Below are positions 16,269 to 26,519 of a DNA stretch of 64,000 nucleotides, piece by piece. Source of the DNA: Methylomonas sp. (GTDB lineage: Bacteria; Pseudomonadota; Gammaproteobacteria; Methylococcales; Methylomonadaceae); NCBI GenBank assembly GCA_002929135.1, contig PESC01000024.1, forward strand, positions 57,533 through 121,532, read 5' to 3'. The position numbers were made by a program, and so were the translations under genes. The first letter of the stretch is position 1. Each line of letters opens with the position of its first letter. Under the pieces are notes generated by a model that did no database searches, was not told the DNA's origin, and saw only the letters and a program-made list of their open reading frames with translations.

Positions 16269-19200
16269 TTAAACCGACGTCTCGGTTTTATCACCCCGGT
16301 CGAAATAGCCATACAAGGCGGGCAGCATGACCAGCGTCAGCAAGGTCGAGGTAATCAAGCCGCCGATGACCACAATCGCCAGTGGTTTCTGCACCTCGGA
16401 ACCCGGGCCGGTTGCGAACAGGAACGGCACCAGACCCAGCATGGCCACCGTCGCCGTCATCATCACCGGGCGGAAACGCTGGGCACAGCCCTGGCGTATC
16501 GCCAGACCCAGTTCCATGCCGGTTTCGCGTAACTTGCTGATGTATTCCACTAGCACCACGCCATTCAGCACCGCGATACCCCACAGTGCAATGAAGCCCA
16601 CCGACGCCGGTACCGACAGGTATTCGCCGGTCAGGAACAAGGCCACCACACCGCCGATCGACGCAAACGGCAGCACCAGAATGATCAGCGCGGCGAAGCT
16701 GACTGAACCGAACAGCAGGAACAGCAGGAAGTAAATCGCGCCTATGGTGACCGGGATGATGATTTTCAGATGGCCCAGCGCCCGCTCCATGTTCTGGAAC
16801 TGACCGCCCCATTCCAGGTAATACGCCTCCGGCAGCTTGACCTTTTCGCTAACCACTTGTTGCAACTCGGCTACGAAACCACCCAAATCGCGATCGCGGA
16901 CGTTGACACCCACCACGATGCGGCGTTTGGCCATTTCGCGGCTGATTTGCGCCGGGCCATCGTTGAGAGTGATGTTGGCAACATCGCTCAACGGCAGTCG
17001 GGCACCTTTGGCTGAGGTCAGCATCAGGCTCTTGATGTTCTCGATGCTGTTGCGAAACTCTTCCGGCAAGCGCACTGCCGCCGAGAAGCGGCGTTCACCC
17101 TCGTAGATTTCGGTGGCAATTTTTCCGGCGATTGCGGTTTCGATGACTTCGTGAATGTCGGCGACGTTCAGGCCGTGACGAGCAATGGCCTGGCGATCGA
17201 TGTCGATGTTGAGGTATTGCTGGCCGGTGACGCGCTCGACGCGAATGTCCTGTGCCCCTGGTACGCCGCCCGCAACCTTGGCGATGTCGTTGGCGGCCTG
17301 CTTCAACAAATCCAGGTCATCACCGAACACCTTGACCGCCACATCCGAACGCACACCGGTCAATAATTCATCGACGCGGTCGGAAATCGGCTGGGCCATG
17401 ATGAGCTGAATCCCTGGCAAAGTTGCCGCCAGTTTGTCGCGCATGGCATCGGCGATGGTTTCCTGTGTCCAGCCTTCTGGCCATTGGTCACGGGGTTTCA
17501 GGCTGACGATAGGCGTCGATTCGTTCTGGCCCTGGGTATCGGCAGGGCTTTCACCGCGACCGACATTGGTCACCGCCATTTCCACGCCCGGGATGTCCAT
17601 GACCATACGCATAGCCTCCATCTCCATCCTGATGCTTTCTTCCAGCGAAATGTTCGGCATACGATTGATGGCCGGCACAATGGAACCCTCTTTCATCTCG
17701 GGTATGAACGAAGTACCCAGCAGCGGCAACAAGGCCAGTGTGCCGCCGAACAGGGCCAGGGCGCCGACAATGACCGTGCGACGGTTGCCCAGCGCCAGCT
17801 CCAGCAAGTTCAGGTACGGTGTTTTCATGAATCTGATGATGCGGGTATCGTGCTCACCGTCCTGGCCTTCCAGCAGGTACGAACACAGCACCGGCGACAA
17901 GGTCAGCGACAACACCAGCGAAATCAGCAATGCAATCGCAATGGTGAAAGCCAGCGGCGCGAACATCTTGCCTTCCATGCCTTGCAGCGTCATCAGTGGC
18001 AAAAACACCAGCACGATGATGCCAACACCAAACAATACCGGCGTCGCCACCTCATGGGTCGATGCCATCACCACCCGTAAGCGGCTGGTGGCACGGCCTT
18101 TGCGTTCACCCAATACCCGGAAGGCATTCTCCACCACCACCACCGAACCATCGACCATCAAACCGATGGCTATCGCCAGCCCCCCCAGCGACATCAGATT
18201 GGCGGACAGACCCACCTGGTTCATGATGATGAAAGTCGCCAGCGGCGTGACGATCAGCGAACTGACCACGATCAGACTGGAGCGTACATCGCCGAGGAAC
18301 AGGAACAGAATGACGACGACCAGTATGATGCCTTCGATCAACACCTTGGTAACAGTGTGCAAAGCAGCATCGACCAGCTCGCTGCGGTCGTAGTACGGTA
18401 CGATTTTCAGATCGTAGGGCAGCATGTTGTTATCGTTGATCTCGGCGACACGGGCCTTGATCCGACCGACCACTTCCTTGGCATTGCCGCCGCGCAGCAT
18501 CATGACGATGCCGCCCACCGACTCGGTGACGCCGTTCTTGATGACTGCACCCACCCGCACTTCATGGCCTATTGTCACTTCGGCGACATCGCGCATCAGC
18601 ACCGGCACCGCATCGCGCTCTTTCAGCACGATGCCGCCGATGTCATCCAGACTGCGTATCAGGCCGACACCGCGTATCAGGTATTGCTCGGCATAGTGCG
18701 GCAATACCCCGCCGCCACTGTTGGCGTTGTTGTTGGCCAGCGCATCGAACACGTCCTTCATGCTCAACCGGTAGTGATGCAAACGGTCAGGGTTGACCAA
18801 TACCTGGTATTGCTTGACGTAACCGCCTTGCGAGTTGATCTCGGCAACCCCGGCAATCCCGCGCAGCAATGGCCTTACTACCCAGTCCTGCACCTCGCGG
18901 CGTTTTTGCAGGTCTTCCTGCGACAGGGCGCGGTCGCCGTCGTCGGTTTTATCGAGGGTATATTGATAGACCTCGCCCAGACCGGTCGAAACCGGGCCGA
19001 GTATCGGTGTAACCCCCTCCGGCATGCGTTGCTGCACTTCCAGCAGCCGCTCCATCACCAATTGCCGCGAGAAGTACACGTCGGTATCGTCGGTGAATAC
19101 CAGGGTGATGATGGACAAGCCGTTTTTGTTCAGCGAGCGCATTTCGGTCAGCCCCGGCAGACCTGTCATGGCAATTTCCAGCGGCACTGTAATCAGCCGC

Positions 19201-19385
19201 TCGACCTCGTCGGGCGAACGGCCCGTGGCTTCAGTGGCAACCTGCACTTGAACGTTGGTGACGTCGGGGAAGGCATCGACCGACAAATGCTGCACAGCAC
19301 GAAGACCGGCTGCGACCAGGCCCAACGCCAGCACCACAACGACGATGCGCTGTTGCAGCGCACCGGCTATCAATTTCTCCAGCAT
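16269..19385 (-). CDS. heavy-metal RND efflux pump, CzcA/CusA family
   Basis: 1038 residues, the usual size of an RND inner-membrane pump. It has the N-terminal TM1, the two large periplasmic loops and the TM4 signature SLGGLAIAIGLMVDGSVVVVEN. CDAFPDVTNVQVQV-like text near 36-49 is the heavy-metal-family start. It drives proton-powered export of metal ions as a trimer spanning to the outer membrane with the two genes before it. The TM4 motif has AIG where classical Co/Zn/Cd pumps (CzcA) have DFG, yet keeps the DG of that group, and does not match the copper-type AIGxxxDA exactly. The metal therefore cannot be assigned. It lies 3 bp after the adaptor gene. Confidence 0.92.
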   Translation of the reverse strand: MLEKLIAGALQQRIVVVVLALGLVAAGLRAVQHLSVDAFPDVTNVQVQVATEATGRSPDEVERLITVPLEIAMTGLPGLTEMRSLNKNGLSIITLVFTDDTDVYFSRQLVMERLLEVQQRMPEGVTPILGPVSTGLGEVYQYTLDKTDDGDRALSQEDLQKRREVQDWVVRPLLRGIAGVAEINSQGGYVKQYQVLVNPDRLHHYRLSMKDVFDALANNNANSGGGVLPHYAEQYLIRGVGLIRSLDDIGGIVLKERDAVPVLMRDVAEVTIGHEVRVGAVIKNGVTESVGGIVMMLRGGNAKEVVGRIKARVAEINDNNMLPYDLKIVPYYDRSELVDAALHTVTKVLIEGIILVVVILFLFLGDVRSSLIVVSSLIVTPLATFIIMNQVGLSANLMSLGGLAIAIGLMVDGSVVVVENAFRVLGERKGRATSRLRVVMASTHEVATPVLFGVGIIVLVFLPLMTLQGMEGKMFAPLAFTIAIALLISLVLSLTLSPVLCSYLLEGQDGEHDTRIIRFMKTPYLNLLELALGNRRTVIVGALALFGGTLALLPLLGTSFIPEMKEGSIVPAINRMPNISLEESIRMEMEAMRMVMDIPGVEMAVTNVGRGESPADTQGQNESTPIVSLKPRDQWPEGWTQETIADAMRDKLAATLPGIQLIMAQPISDRVDELLTGVRSDVAVKVFGDDLDLLKQAANDIAKVAGGVPGAQDIRVERVTGQQYLNIDIDRQAIARHGLNVADIHEVIETAIAGKIATEIYEGERRFSAAVRLPEEFRNSIENIKSLMLTSAKGARLPLSDVANITLNDGPAQISREMAKRRIVVGVNVRDRDLGGFVAELQQVVSEKVKLPEAYYLEWGGQFQNMERALGHLKIIIPVTIGAIYFLLFLLFGSVSFAALIILVLPFASIGGVVALFLTGEYLSVPASVGFIALWGIAVLNGVVLVEYISKLRETGMELGLAIRQGCAQRFRPVMMTATVAMLGLVPFLFATGPGSEVQKPLAIVVIGGLITSTLLTLVMLPALYGYFDRGDKTETSV

Positions 19386-19388
19386 GAT

Positions 19389-20513
19389 CTACTCCAGTTC
19401 CTTGCGCAGGCGTTCGTTGTTGAGATGAAAAGCACCGTCGACGACGATGCGCTCACCCGGTTTGAGGCCACTGACAACCGGCCGGTTGTGGCCTTCGGCT
19501 TCTGCCAGTTGCACGGCACGCAGTTCGAAGGTTTTCGGTGTTTTTTCGATGAAAACGTAGTCACGGTCGTCTTCACGCACCACCGCGCCGTCGTTGATAA
19601 TCAACACTTTTTCGGCTGTCTTGCGGATCAGCAGATTGGCCAGCATCTGCGGCTTCAAATCGCGATCCGGATTGGCTACCTCCATGCGCACAGTAATGGT
19701 GCGGGTTTCAGGATTGACGACATCGGACACGTAAATGATCCTGCCGTGTACGGTCTGGTCGGGCAATGCCGGTATCTCGGCGTCGGCCTGATCGCCGCCA
19801 TGCACCCATTCCGCCTGTAGCTCCGGCACTTCCGCCGATAGCCAGACTTGCGACAAATCAGCCACGGTGTACAGCGCGTCTGCCGGTTGTACGACCTGGC
19901 CCAGCGTAATGTCACGCGCGATCACCGTGCCAGCGATGCCAGCTATCACAGGCGAGAATGAATGGATTCTGCGCTGGCTTGCCAGTTGCTTGAGATCGGC
20001 TTCGCTCATGCCCATCACCCGTAACTGATCTTCCGCCGTGCGCAAATCGATTTCGGCTTCGGCCAAAATGCCTTCGCGATCCAGCAATTCAGCCTCTGCA
20101 ATCACATCGCTCTGGAACAATCGGCGGGCACGTTCAACGGCCAGTTGCCGCAGATTGACCTGAGAGATGGCCTTGAGATAGTCGGACTGGGCCTGACCCA
20201 GTTCAGTGCTGTTCAGCAAGGCCAGGCGTTCGCCTTTTTTGACCTTCTGGCCCAGCACGGCATTGATTTCAGTGACGCGACCCGTCACGGATGCACCGAT
20301 GCGGGCCACCCGTTGTTGATTGAGTTCGATCCGCGCCGGTACCCGCAGCGAATCCTGCAAGACCTTTGAGCCAACGGCTTCGACTTTCAACATTTTCAGC
20401 AGACTGTCTGTAGCCTCCACGGTTTTGGGCGACTCGGCATAAGCTACGAATGGCACGCTCGCTAGCCAGTACAGCAATGAAGCCATGATGGCCCGGTTAA
20501 TCAGAGTTTTCAT
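19389..20513 (-). CDS. RND periplasmic adaptor (membrane fusion protein), CzcB-like
   Basis: 374 residues with a cleavable signal ending near VAYA. A barrel-sandwich half-motif follows (IGASVTGRVTEINAVLGQKVKKGE), then a helical hairpin (about 105-175), the second lipoyl half (IAGTVIARDITLGQVV) and a beta-barrel with VNPETRTITVRMEV, typical of heavy-metal-type adaptors. It links the pump to the outer-membrane channel in the periplasm. There is no histidine-rich metal-binding tail. It lies 12 bp downstream of the outer-membrane gene and 3 bp before the pump gene. Confidence 0.9.
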   Translation of the reverse strand: MKTLINRAIMASLLYWLASVPFVAYAESPKTVEATDSLLKMLKVEAVGSKVLQDSLRVPARIELNQQRVARIGASVTGRVTEINAVLGQKVKKGERLALLNSTELGQAQSDYLKAISQVNLRQLAVERARRLFQSDVIAEAELLDREGILAEAEIDLRTAEDQLRVMGMSEADLKQLASQRRIHSFSPVIAGIAGTVIARDITLGQVVQPADALYTVADLSQVWLSAEVPELQAEWVHGGDQADAEIPALPDQTVHGRIIYVSDVVNPETRTITVRMEVANPDRDLKPQMLANLLIRKTAEKVLIINDGAVVREDDRDYVFIEKTPKTFELRAVQLAEAEGHNRPVVSGLKPGERIVVDGAFHLNNERLRKELE

Positions 20514-20525
20514 CGATGAGTTCCT

Positions 20526-21824
20526 TTATAAATCGGCGACATTGAGTTTTTCGATTTCGGTCAGTGCATCCTGACGATCGAAGAGAGCATTCAGGTAATC
20601 ATTGCGCACATTGCGGTAAACCCGTTGGGCATCGAGGTAATCGAGAATGCCACGCTCACCCAGCCGATAACCGGCTTCGGCCACTTGCAAGGCTTTTTCC
20701 GCCTGTAGCAGCAAACCGTCTTCGAAGGTGTTTACCTGGCGGTCGGCAATCTGATAGCGGTTGTAAGCATTTTCCAGTTCACGAACCACCTTGAGTTCCT
20801 GCAAATTGACCTCGGCTTGCAGGCGACGCAATTCGGCCTCGGCTTCGGCAATCTGACCTTGACGCTGGTGCCAGATCGGCAACGGCACCGAGATGCTGAC
20901 CCGCCATTGTTCCAGGCCAGGGTCTCGTTCGCCGCCGGCCTTCAAGGTAGGCACCGGAAAACGCAGGTTTTGCTCCAGTTCGAGCTGGGATTGCGCTTTT
21001 TTCACCTGGGCGCGGATTTGTTGCAGCAACGGCTGACGATCACGCACATTGCTGCGCATTTCATCCAGTGGCATCAGAGCATCGGGCAAAGACGGCAATT
21101 CCCCGGCAGCATCGAAGTCGATGGGTAATGCACCGGCGAACAGGTTGCGGAGCGCCGATTTGGCATCGTCGATCTGTACGGTGGAGCGGGTTTTGAGATT
21201 GACAGCATTGAGCAATTCCGCATCGGCCTTGACCAGTTCGTAGCGCGAGGCTTCGCCGACTTCGACTTTCAGCGCAACCTTGTTGTGAATTTGTTGCAAC
21301 AGACGCTCGTTGTCTTCGCTGACCCGCAATTCGGCCTTGCGCCGCAGAATCTGGTAGAAAGCCTGCTTGGTCTGGGCACGCACCAGCAGCCAGACGGCAC
21401 GATTGGCCTGCTCGGCCGATTCGATACCGGCTTCCGCAACCTGGCTTCTTGCCTCGCGGACGAAGGGCAAATCCAGCGGCTGGGCCAGATAAACGAAGTC
21501 GTTCTGACCGTTATAAGCGCCCTGGCCTATGCCGGTCGACGAACCGCCGCCGATTTCCATTTCCGGGTTGGGAAATTGTCTGGCCGTCACCAGCGCGGCT
21601 TCAGCGGCGCTACGCGAGGCCTGCGCCGATGCCAACGCCGGGTTGTGGTCTTCCAGCAGTGCCAGGGTTTGTTCCAGGGTCAGGGCATCGGCCCAAGCCT
21701 GGCTGTTGATCCCCAGCAACAATAGCGCGATGAATGGCCAGCGCATGACCTGTGGCTTGGGAGGCGCGGTGTCGAAGCGCCCCGGGGTGAAATCGGTTTG
21801 GATTTGTGAAATAAGCATGTTCAT
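20526..21824 (-). CDS. TolC-like outer-membrane efflux protein, CzcC-like
   Basis: 432 residues from ATG 21824. An internal ATG at 21746 would begin directly with the signal peptide (RWPFIALLLLGINSQAWA) and give 406 residues. I keep the long form only because no ribosome site decides it. The two OEP repeats are visible: LTLEQTLALLEDHNPALASA near the start and the later SQLELEQNLRFP / EAELRRLQAEVNLQELKVVREL coiled-coil segments, ending with LGERGILDYLDAQRVY. As the first gene of the three-gene efflux operon it should form the outer-membrane duct. The upstream 200 bp carries palindromic repeats. Confidence 0.9.
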   Translation of the reverse strand: MNMLISQIQTDFTPGRFDTAPPKPQVMRWPFIALLLLGINSQAWADALTLEQTLALLEDHNPALASAQASRSAAEAALVTARQFPNPEMEIGGGSSTGIGQGAYNGQNDFVYLAQPLDLPFVREARSQVAEAGIESAEQANRAVWLLVRAQTKQAFYQILRRKAELRVSEDNERLLQQIHNKVALKVEVGEASRYELVKADAELLNAVNLKTRSTVQIDDAKSALRNLFAGALPIDFDAAGELPSLPDALMPLDEMRSNVRDRQPLLQQIRAQVKKAQSQLELEQNLRFPVPTLKAGGERDPGLEQWRVSISVPLPIWHQRQGQIAEAEAELRRLQAEVNLQELKVVRELENAYNRYQIADRQVNTFEDGLLLQAEKALQVAEAGYRLGERGILDYLDAQRVYRNVRNDYLNALFDRQDALTEIEKLNVADL

Positions 21825-21869
21825 GGTTGTAAAACAATGTTCGGTGAATGGGGGCAGTTACCTATTTGC

Positions 21870-21900
21870 TTTTCTCGTTCCCACGCTCCGCGTGGGAACG
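21870..21900. repeat. palindromic repeat copy 2
   Basis: Perfect 11-bp arms (21876-21886 and 21890-21900: CGTTCCCACGC / GCGTGGGAACG) around TCC. It shares the text TTTTCTCGTTCCCACGCTC with the degenerate copy near 49.86 kb and the TTCCCACG core with the palindrome at 14.54 kb. Confidence 0.75.
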
Positions 21901-21944
21901 CATACGGACGCGGCACCAGGGGCAAGTCTGTGTAGAAAGCCGGT

Positions 21945-21970
21945 ATGGATTCCCACGCAGAGCGTGGAAA
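21945..21970. repeat. palindromic repeat copy 3, imperfect
   Basis: Arms TTCCCACGC and GCGTGGAAA around AGA. The text just before (GGTATGGATTCCCACG) matches the left arm of the 14.54-kb palindrome except for one base. It sits 50 bp from copy 2 in the same intergenic region. The arms of the 14.54-kb and 21.88-kb copies are longer and perfect. Confidence 0.65.
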
Positions 21971-22034
21971 CCAGCCCCCTCTCTTCAGGGGGAGCGAAGC
22001 CAGACTTGGGTGAGGCCGCTTTTCCCGTCAATCC

Positions 22035-23834
22035 CTACCAAGTCTGGGCATCAGGATATGGCGGCGCACGCTGGCCGTATTGATACCTGAATTTGCGCTT
22101 GAGCAAACCGGTGGGTTCGTCAGGAATGCGTTTCAGCAAAGGTTCGGCCTTGCGTTGGGCATCGTGTTGCTCGTCCACAGCCGCAGTGGCGTTTTTCGAT
22201 GACGATGACGATGCCAGGCCGGGGTCGCTGGCCTTGTCGCGGCGACGAACTTCGTCAGGACGCTGTTCGTTGTCTTCGGGATCGCCCGGATTGGTTTTCG
22301 ACGAGTCAGCTGGTTTATCCCGCTCATCGGGCTGTGGTTTGGTATCGGGCTTGGGTTCGCCATTGCCGCCCGGTTTGCCGTTTGGTGATGACGAGTCGTC
22401 CGGCTTGTCATGCTGCGGCTTGTCCTCGTTAGGTTCGGGCGACGATTTTTTATCCTGGCCGGGTTGCTGCTGAAGCTGTTTCTCGACCAGTTCCTTGTTG
22501 TAACGGGCATCGCCATGGCCGGGTTCCAGCGTCAGCGCCTGGTCGTAAGCCTGCAAGGCCGCCTGCAAATCCCCTGACCGGGCCAGCGCATTGCCACGGT
22601 TGTAATGGCCATCGGCACTCTGAACATTTTTCAGCGCCTCGGCGGCCTGCGGGTATTGGCCTGCGCGATAGTACGCCGCTGCCCGCCAGGCCGGGTCTTG
22701 AAATTGCGCCGCCGCCTGTGGGTACTGCCCGGCATCAAAGGCCTGCTGTGCCTGTTGGTTCGGTGTCTGCCACAGGGTTTGCCAGTCGAAGGCAGCGGCA
22801 TCGCGCGGCAGCGGCAGACAGGCCAGCACAACCAGGCCGAGCAGCCCCTTGCGGAAGCGCAGCGCAGCCCAAGGCAGCAACAGCAAGGCCAGCCAGGGAC
22901 CGAGGTCGTTCCATTGTTCGAGCGTGGCGTGCGGCTCTCCGCCATCGACTTTGTCGGCTTTTGCCGTGGCCGCCTCGAAAAATGCGGTGAGCTGGTTGAT
23001 GTCGCTGTCGTCGTTGCCTGCAATCCGCATCATGCCGCCGCTGGCGCTGGCCAGCGCCGACAGGGCATCCACGTCCAGACGGGCGACGACGAGTTTGCCG
23101 TCGGCATCGTGCAAAAAGCCACCCGCCGCCAGCGGAATCGGCGCACCGGCCTCGCTGCCCAGGGCCAGGACGGAGACCGGATAGCGCCCCGCAGTGCCGA
23201 CGGCTGCATCGACATCGCCGCTGGCCATGCCGTCGCCGACCAGCACGATATGGCCTTCGGCGGCACCGGCATTTTTCAGCAATTCGACCGCGCGTTTGAT
23301 CGCCAGCACCGGGTTGCTACCGGGACTGGGCATGATGTCGGTGGTCAGGGCTTCGAGCTGGCTGGCAATGGTGGCGGTGTCGCGGGTCAGCGGCGTAACG
23401 GTGAACGCTTCGCCACCGTAAACTAGCAAGGCGGTCTGGCCGTCCTTGCGCTGCTTGAGGATGTCGGCGACTTTGAAACGCGCCCGGCTGATGCGGCTGG
23501 GCTGGATGTCGGTGGCATCCATCGAGCGCGATAAATCCAGCGCAATGACCAGCGCCGACTGATTGCGAAAGGCGGGGCCGGGCAGGCGCTCGAAGGTGGG
23601 GCCCGCCAGCGCGACGATGGCCAGCATGGCGGCAATGGCCGTTATTGGCCAGCGTCGACGTGATGCCGTGTCGGGTGTGCTATCGAGTATGTGCGGCAGT
23701 AGTTCGGCATCGCAGACCTTGGCCCAGTCACCCTGGCCACGGCCTTGCCGCAACAGGAACACGATGACGGCGAGGGTTGGCAGCAGCGCCAGCAGCCAGA
23801 CAGGTCTGAGGAAATGCAAATCGGCCAGGTTCAT
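22035..23834 (-). CDS. VWA-TPR protein, BatB/BatC-type
   Basis: 599 residues. An N-terminal membrane segment (VWLLALLPTLAVIVFLL) and a second one near 65-80 precede a von Willebrand A domain with MIDAS start DLSRSMDATD near 100. After a third hydrophobic pair near 315-345 come TPR repeats (FDAGQYPQAAAQF, YNRGNALARSGDLQAALQAYDQAL). Then a long charged Pro/Asp/Ser/Lys-rich tail (about 465-560) precedes the conserved end LLKRKFRYQYGQR. This is the fused BatB+BatC arrangement of the Bat (aerotolerance) / MoxR-associated system. It overlaps batA by 4 bp. The molecular job of Bat proteins is not settled. They are probably an inner-membrane metal-dependent adhesion or chaperone complex. Confidence 0.88.
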   Translation of the reverse strand: MNLADLHFLRPVWLLALLPTLAVIVFLLRQGRGQGDWAKVCDAELLPHILDSTPDTASRRRWPITAIAAMLAIVALAGPTFERLPGPAFRNQSALVIALDLSRSMDATDIQPSRISRARFKVADILKQRKDGQTALLVYGGEAFTVTPLTRDTATIASQLEALTTDIMPSPGSNPVLAIKRAVELLKNAGAAEGHIVLVGDGMASGDVDAAVGTAGRYPVSVLALGSEAGAPIPLAAGGFLHDADGKLVVARLDVDALSALASASGGMMRIAGNDDSDINQLTAFFEAATAKADKVDGGEPHATLEQWNDLGPWLALLLLPWAALRFRKGLLGLVVLACLPLPRDAAAFDWQTLWQTPNQQAQQAFDAGQYPQAAAQFQDPAWRAAAYYRAGQYPQAAEALKNVQSADGHYNRGNALARSGDLQAALQAYDQALTLEPGHGDARYNKELVEKQLQQQPGQDKKSSPEPNEDKPQHDKPDDSSSPNGKPGGNGEPKPDTKPQPDERDKPADSSKTNPGDPEDNEQRPDEVRRRDKASDPGLASSSSSKNATAAVDEQHDAQRKAEPLLKRIPDEPTGLLKRKFRYQYGQRAPPYPDAQTW

Positions 23835-24820
23835 GCGGTTTGCCTGGCACGCAAGCCAGCCATCAGGCCGGTCAGCAGCAAGGCCAGGCCCAGTGGCCAG
23901 TGAAACAGCTCGCTGCGTGGACGGAAATGTTGCTTGTCTTTCTCGACCGGCTCCAGCAGGTCGAGCAATGCGTAGATTTGTTCGAGTTCTTCGGTGTTGC
24001 GCGCCCGGAAATAGCGGCCACCGGTGGTGTCGGCGATGGTTTTCAGGGTTTTTTCGTCGAGATCGGCCGACGGGTTGACCCGGCGGCTGCCAAACAGTCC
24101 ACGCACCACTATTTCATCGGCGCCCATGCCGATGGTGTAGATTTTTAGCTGATGCTGCGCCGCGATGTCGGCGGCTTGCAGCGGCGTCAGTTCACCGGCG
24201 GTATTGGCGCCGTCGGTGAGCAGTATCAGCACCCGGCTGTTGGCCGCTTCCTGACGCAAACGCTTGACGGCCAGGCCGATGGCATCGCCGATCGAGGTTT
24301 GCGGCTGGTCGTCGGTAATGCCGATGAAGGCTTCGTACAGCAGGGTTTTGACCGTGTTGCGGTCGAAGGTGAGCGGTACGTGCAGAAAGGCACGAGTGCC
24401 GAACAGAATCAGGCCGACACGGTCGCCGACGCGACGTTCGATGAAGTCACCAGCCACGTATTTGGTGGCGGTCAGGCGGTCGACACGGCGATCGTCGATG
24501 ATGAAATCCTCTTCGTCCATGCTGCCGGAAACATCGACTGCCAGCATCAGGTCGCGGCCACTGACGGCCAGCTCCAGCGGCTCACCCAACCATTGCGGCC
24601 GGGCAGCGGCAACGACCAGACACAACCAGGCCAGCGCGGCCAGCCGCAACAGCCACGGCTGGCGCAGATGGACGATACGGCTGTCGCCCTGGCCGAAGTC
24701 GTCGAGAAACGGCACGATCAATGCCGCCTGCCGGTCTTGCTGGCTGGCGGGCAGCAGTGTGCGCAGCAGCAACGGCAGCGGCAACAGGATCAATAGCCAA
24801 GGCCAGAGTAGTTCGATCAT
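23831..24820 (-). CDS. BatA-like VWA membrane protein
   Basis: 329 residues from ATG 24820, which overlaps the stop of the DUF4381 gene (ATGA). Two N-terminal membrane helices (LLWPWLLILLPLPLLL and LLRLAALAWLCLVVAAA) lead to a VWA domain with MIDAS DVSGSMDEED near 95, the threonine of the second loop and LLTDGANTAGEL near 190. A final helix (WPLGLALLLTGLMAG) anchors the C-terminus. It belongs to the DUF4381-BatA-BatB set usually cotranscribed with moxR and a DUF58 gene. Here those two partners lie 28 kb away. Confidence 0.88.
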   Translation of the reverse strand: MIELLWPWLLILLPLPLLLRTLLPASQQDRQAALIVPFLDDFGQGDSRIVHLRQPWLLRLAALAWLCLVVAAARPQWLGEPLELAVSGRDLMLAVDVSGSMDEEDFIIDDRRVDRLTATKYVAGDFIERRVGDRVGLILFGTRAFLHVPLTFDRNTVKTLLYEAFIGITDDQPQTSIGDAIGLAVKRLRQEAANSRVLILLTDGANTAGELTPLQAADIAAQHQLKIYTIGMGADEIVVRGLFGSRRVNPSADLDEKTLKTIADTTGGRYFRARNTEELEQIYALLDLLEPVEKDKQHFRPRSELFHWPLGLALLLTGLMAGLRARQTA

Positions 24821-25299
24821 CGTGGTTTTATTTGGTGCTGCTTCAGCCAGCGTTCGCACAGGGCGAACAGGCGGTCGAGCTCGATGGCATCGGGGTTATC
24901 CGGTCGGTAATGGGCGTCAGCCAAGCAGCGCCCCGGCCCCTGGCTGAACGGTGCATCAGGCAGGCGGCGGTCGAGATAGTTCAGCCAGGCCTCGCCGCGC
25001 AGACTGGCAACTTGTTCGCGGGGTTCGCAACTGATGGCAGCGCGGCGGATCAAGGCCGACAATTCGGCCAGGGTCTGGCGCAGATCATCGACAGGCTGGC
25101 TACGCAGACGGGCGATGTGGCGCAACGCTTGTTGGCAGGGCTGGCGCCGTGTCAGGTGGCGATAAAGTCTGGCGATGAGCAGGGCGACAAAACCCGCAGC
25201 GATCAGGCAAAACAAGGCCAGCAGCCACCAGCCGGGCGCAGGCGGCCAGCCACTGATCGCATCGGGCAGATGAATGTCTTTCAACGGCAACGGCTCCAT
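24817..25299 (-). CDS. DUF4381 family membrane protein
   Basis: 160 residues: a short lead, one hydrophobic helix (WWLLALFCLIAAGFVALLIARLY, about 24-46), then a cytoplasmic helical region with ALRHIARLRSQPVDDLRQTLAELSALIRR. This matches the DUF4381 gene that precedes batA in MoxR-type operons. AAGGA lies 9 bp before the ATG. Its function is unknown; by context it acts with the VWA proteins in the inner membrane. It starts the three-gene unit, downstream of a large inverted repeat. Confidence 0.8.
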   Translation of the reverse strand: MEPLPLKDIHLPDAISGWPPAPGWWLLALFCLIAAGFVALLIARLYRHLTRRQPCQQALRHIARLRSQPVDDLRQTLAELSALIRRAAISCEPREQVASLRGEAWLNYLDRRLPDAPFSQGPGRCLADAHYRPDNPDAIELDRLFALCERWLKQHQIKPR

Positions 25300-25378
25300 G
25301 GCGGGGTGTCCTTTTAATTTCGAGTCTAACTATTCAGTCCAAGTCACATTCAGCCATTGCAGCGGCCTGCAAAACCCT

Positions 25379-25498
25379 CATCCCCTCACCCCAACCGGCT
25401 TCGCCCCCCTCGCTACGCTCTCCCGGAGGGAGAGGGGCTTTTCCCCTTTCTGCCTCTGAGAGAGCGAAGCGAGGGCTGAGGGCCGGGGATGAGGGGGT
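25379..25498. repeat. large compound inverted repeat (dispersed element)
   Basis: Outer arms CCTCATCCCC / GGGGATGAGG enclose inner arms CCTCGCTACGCTCTC and GAGAGCGAAGCGAGG, which are complementary except one base. The whole can fold into one long hairpin of about 120 bases. Such GC-rich elements are widely dispersed between genes in proteobacteria and give false ORFs; no protein is called here. It lies between the DUF4381 gene and diaA. Confidence 0.7.
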
Positions 25499-25551
25499 GG
25501 CAGTGCCAGGTCGCCAGGCATGAACAGCCGCAATCTTGCCAGTCCATCGCC

Positions 25552-26515
<964 letters not shown>

Positions 26516-26519
<4 letters not shown>

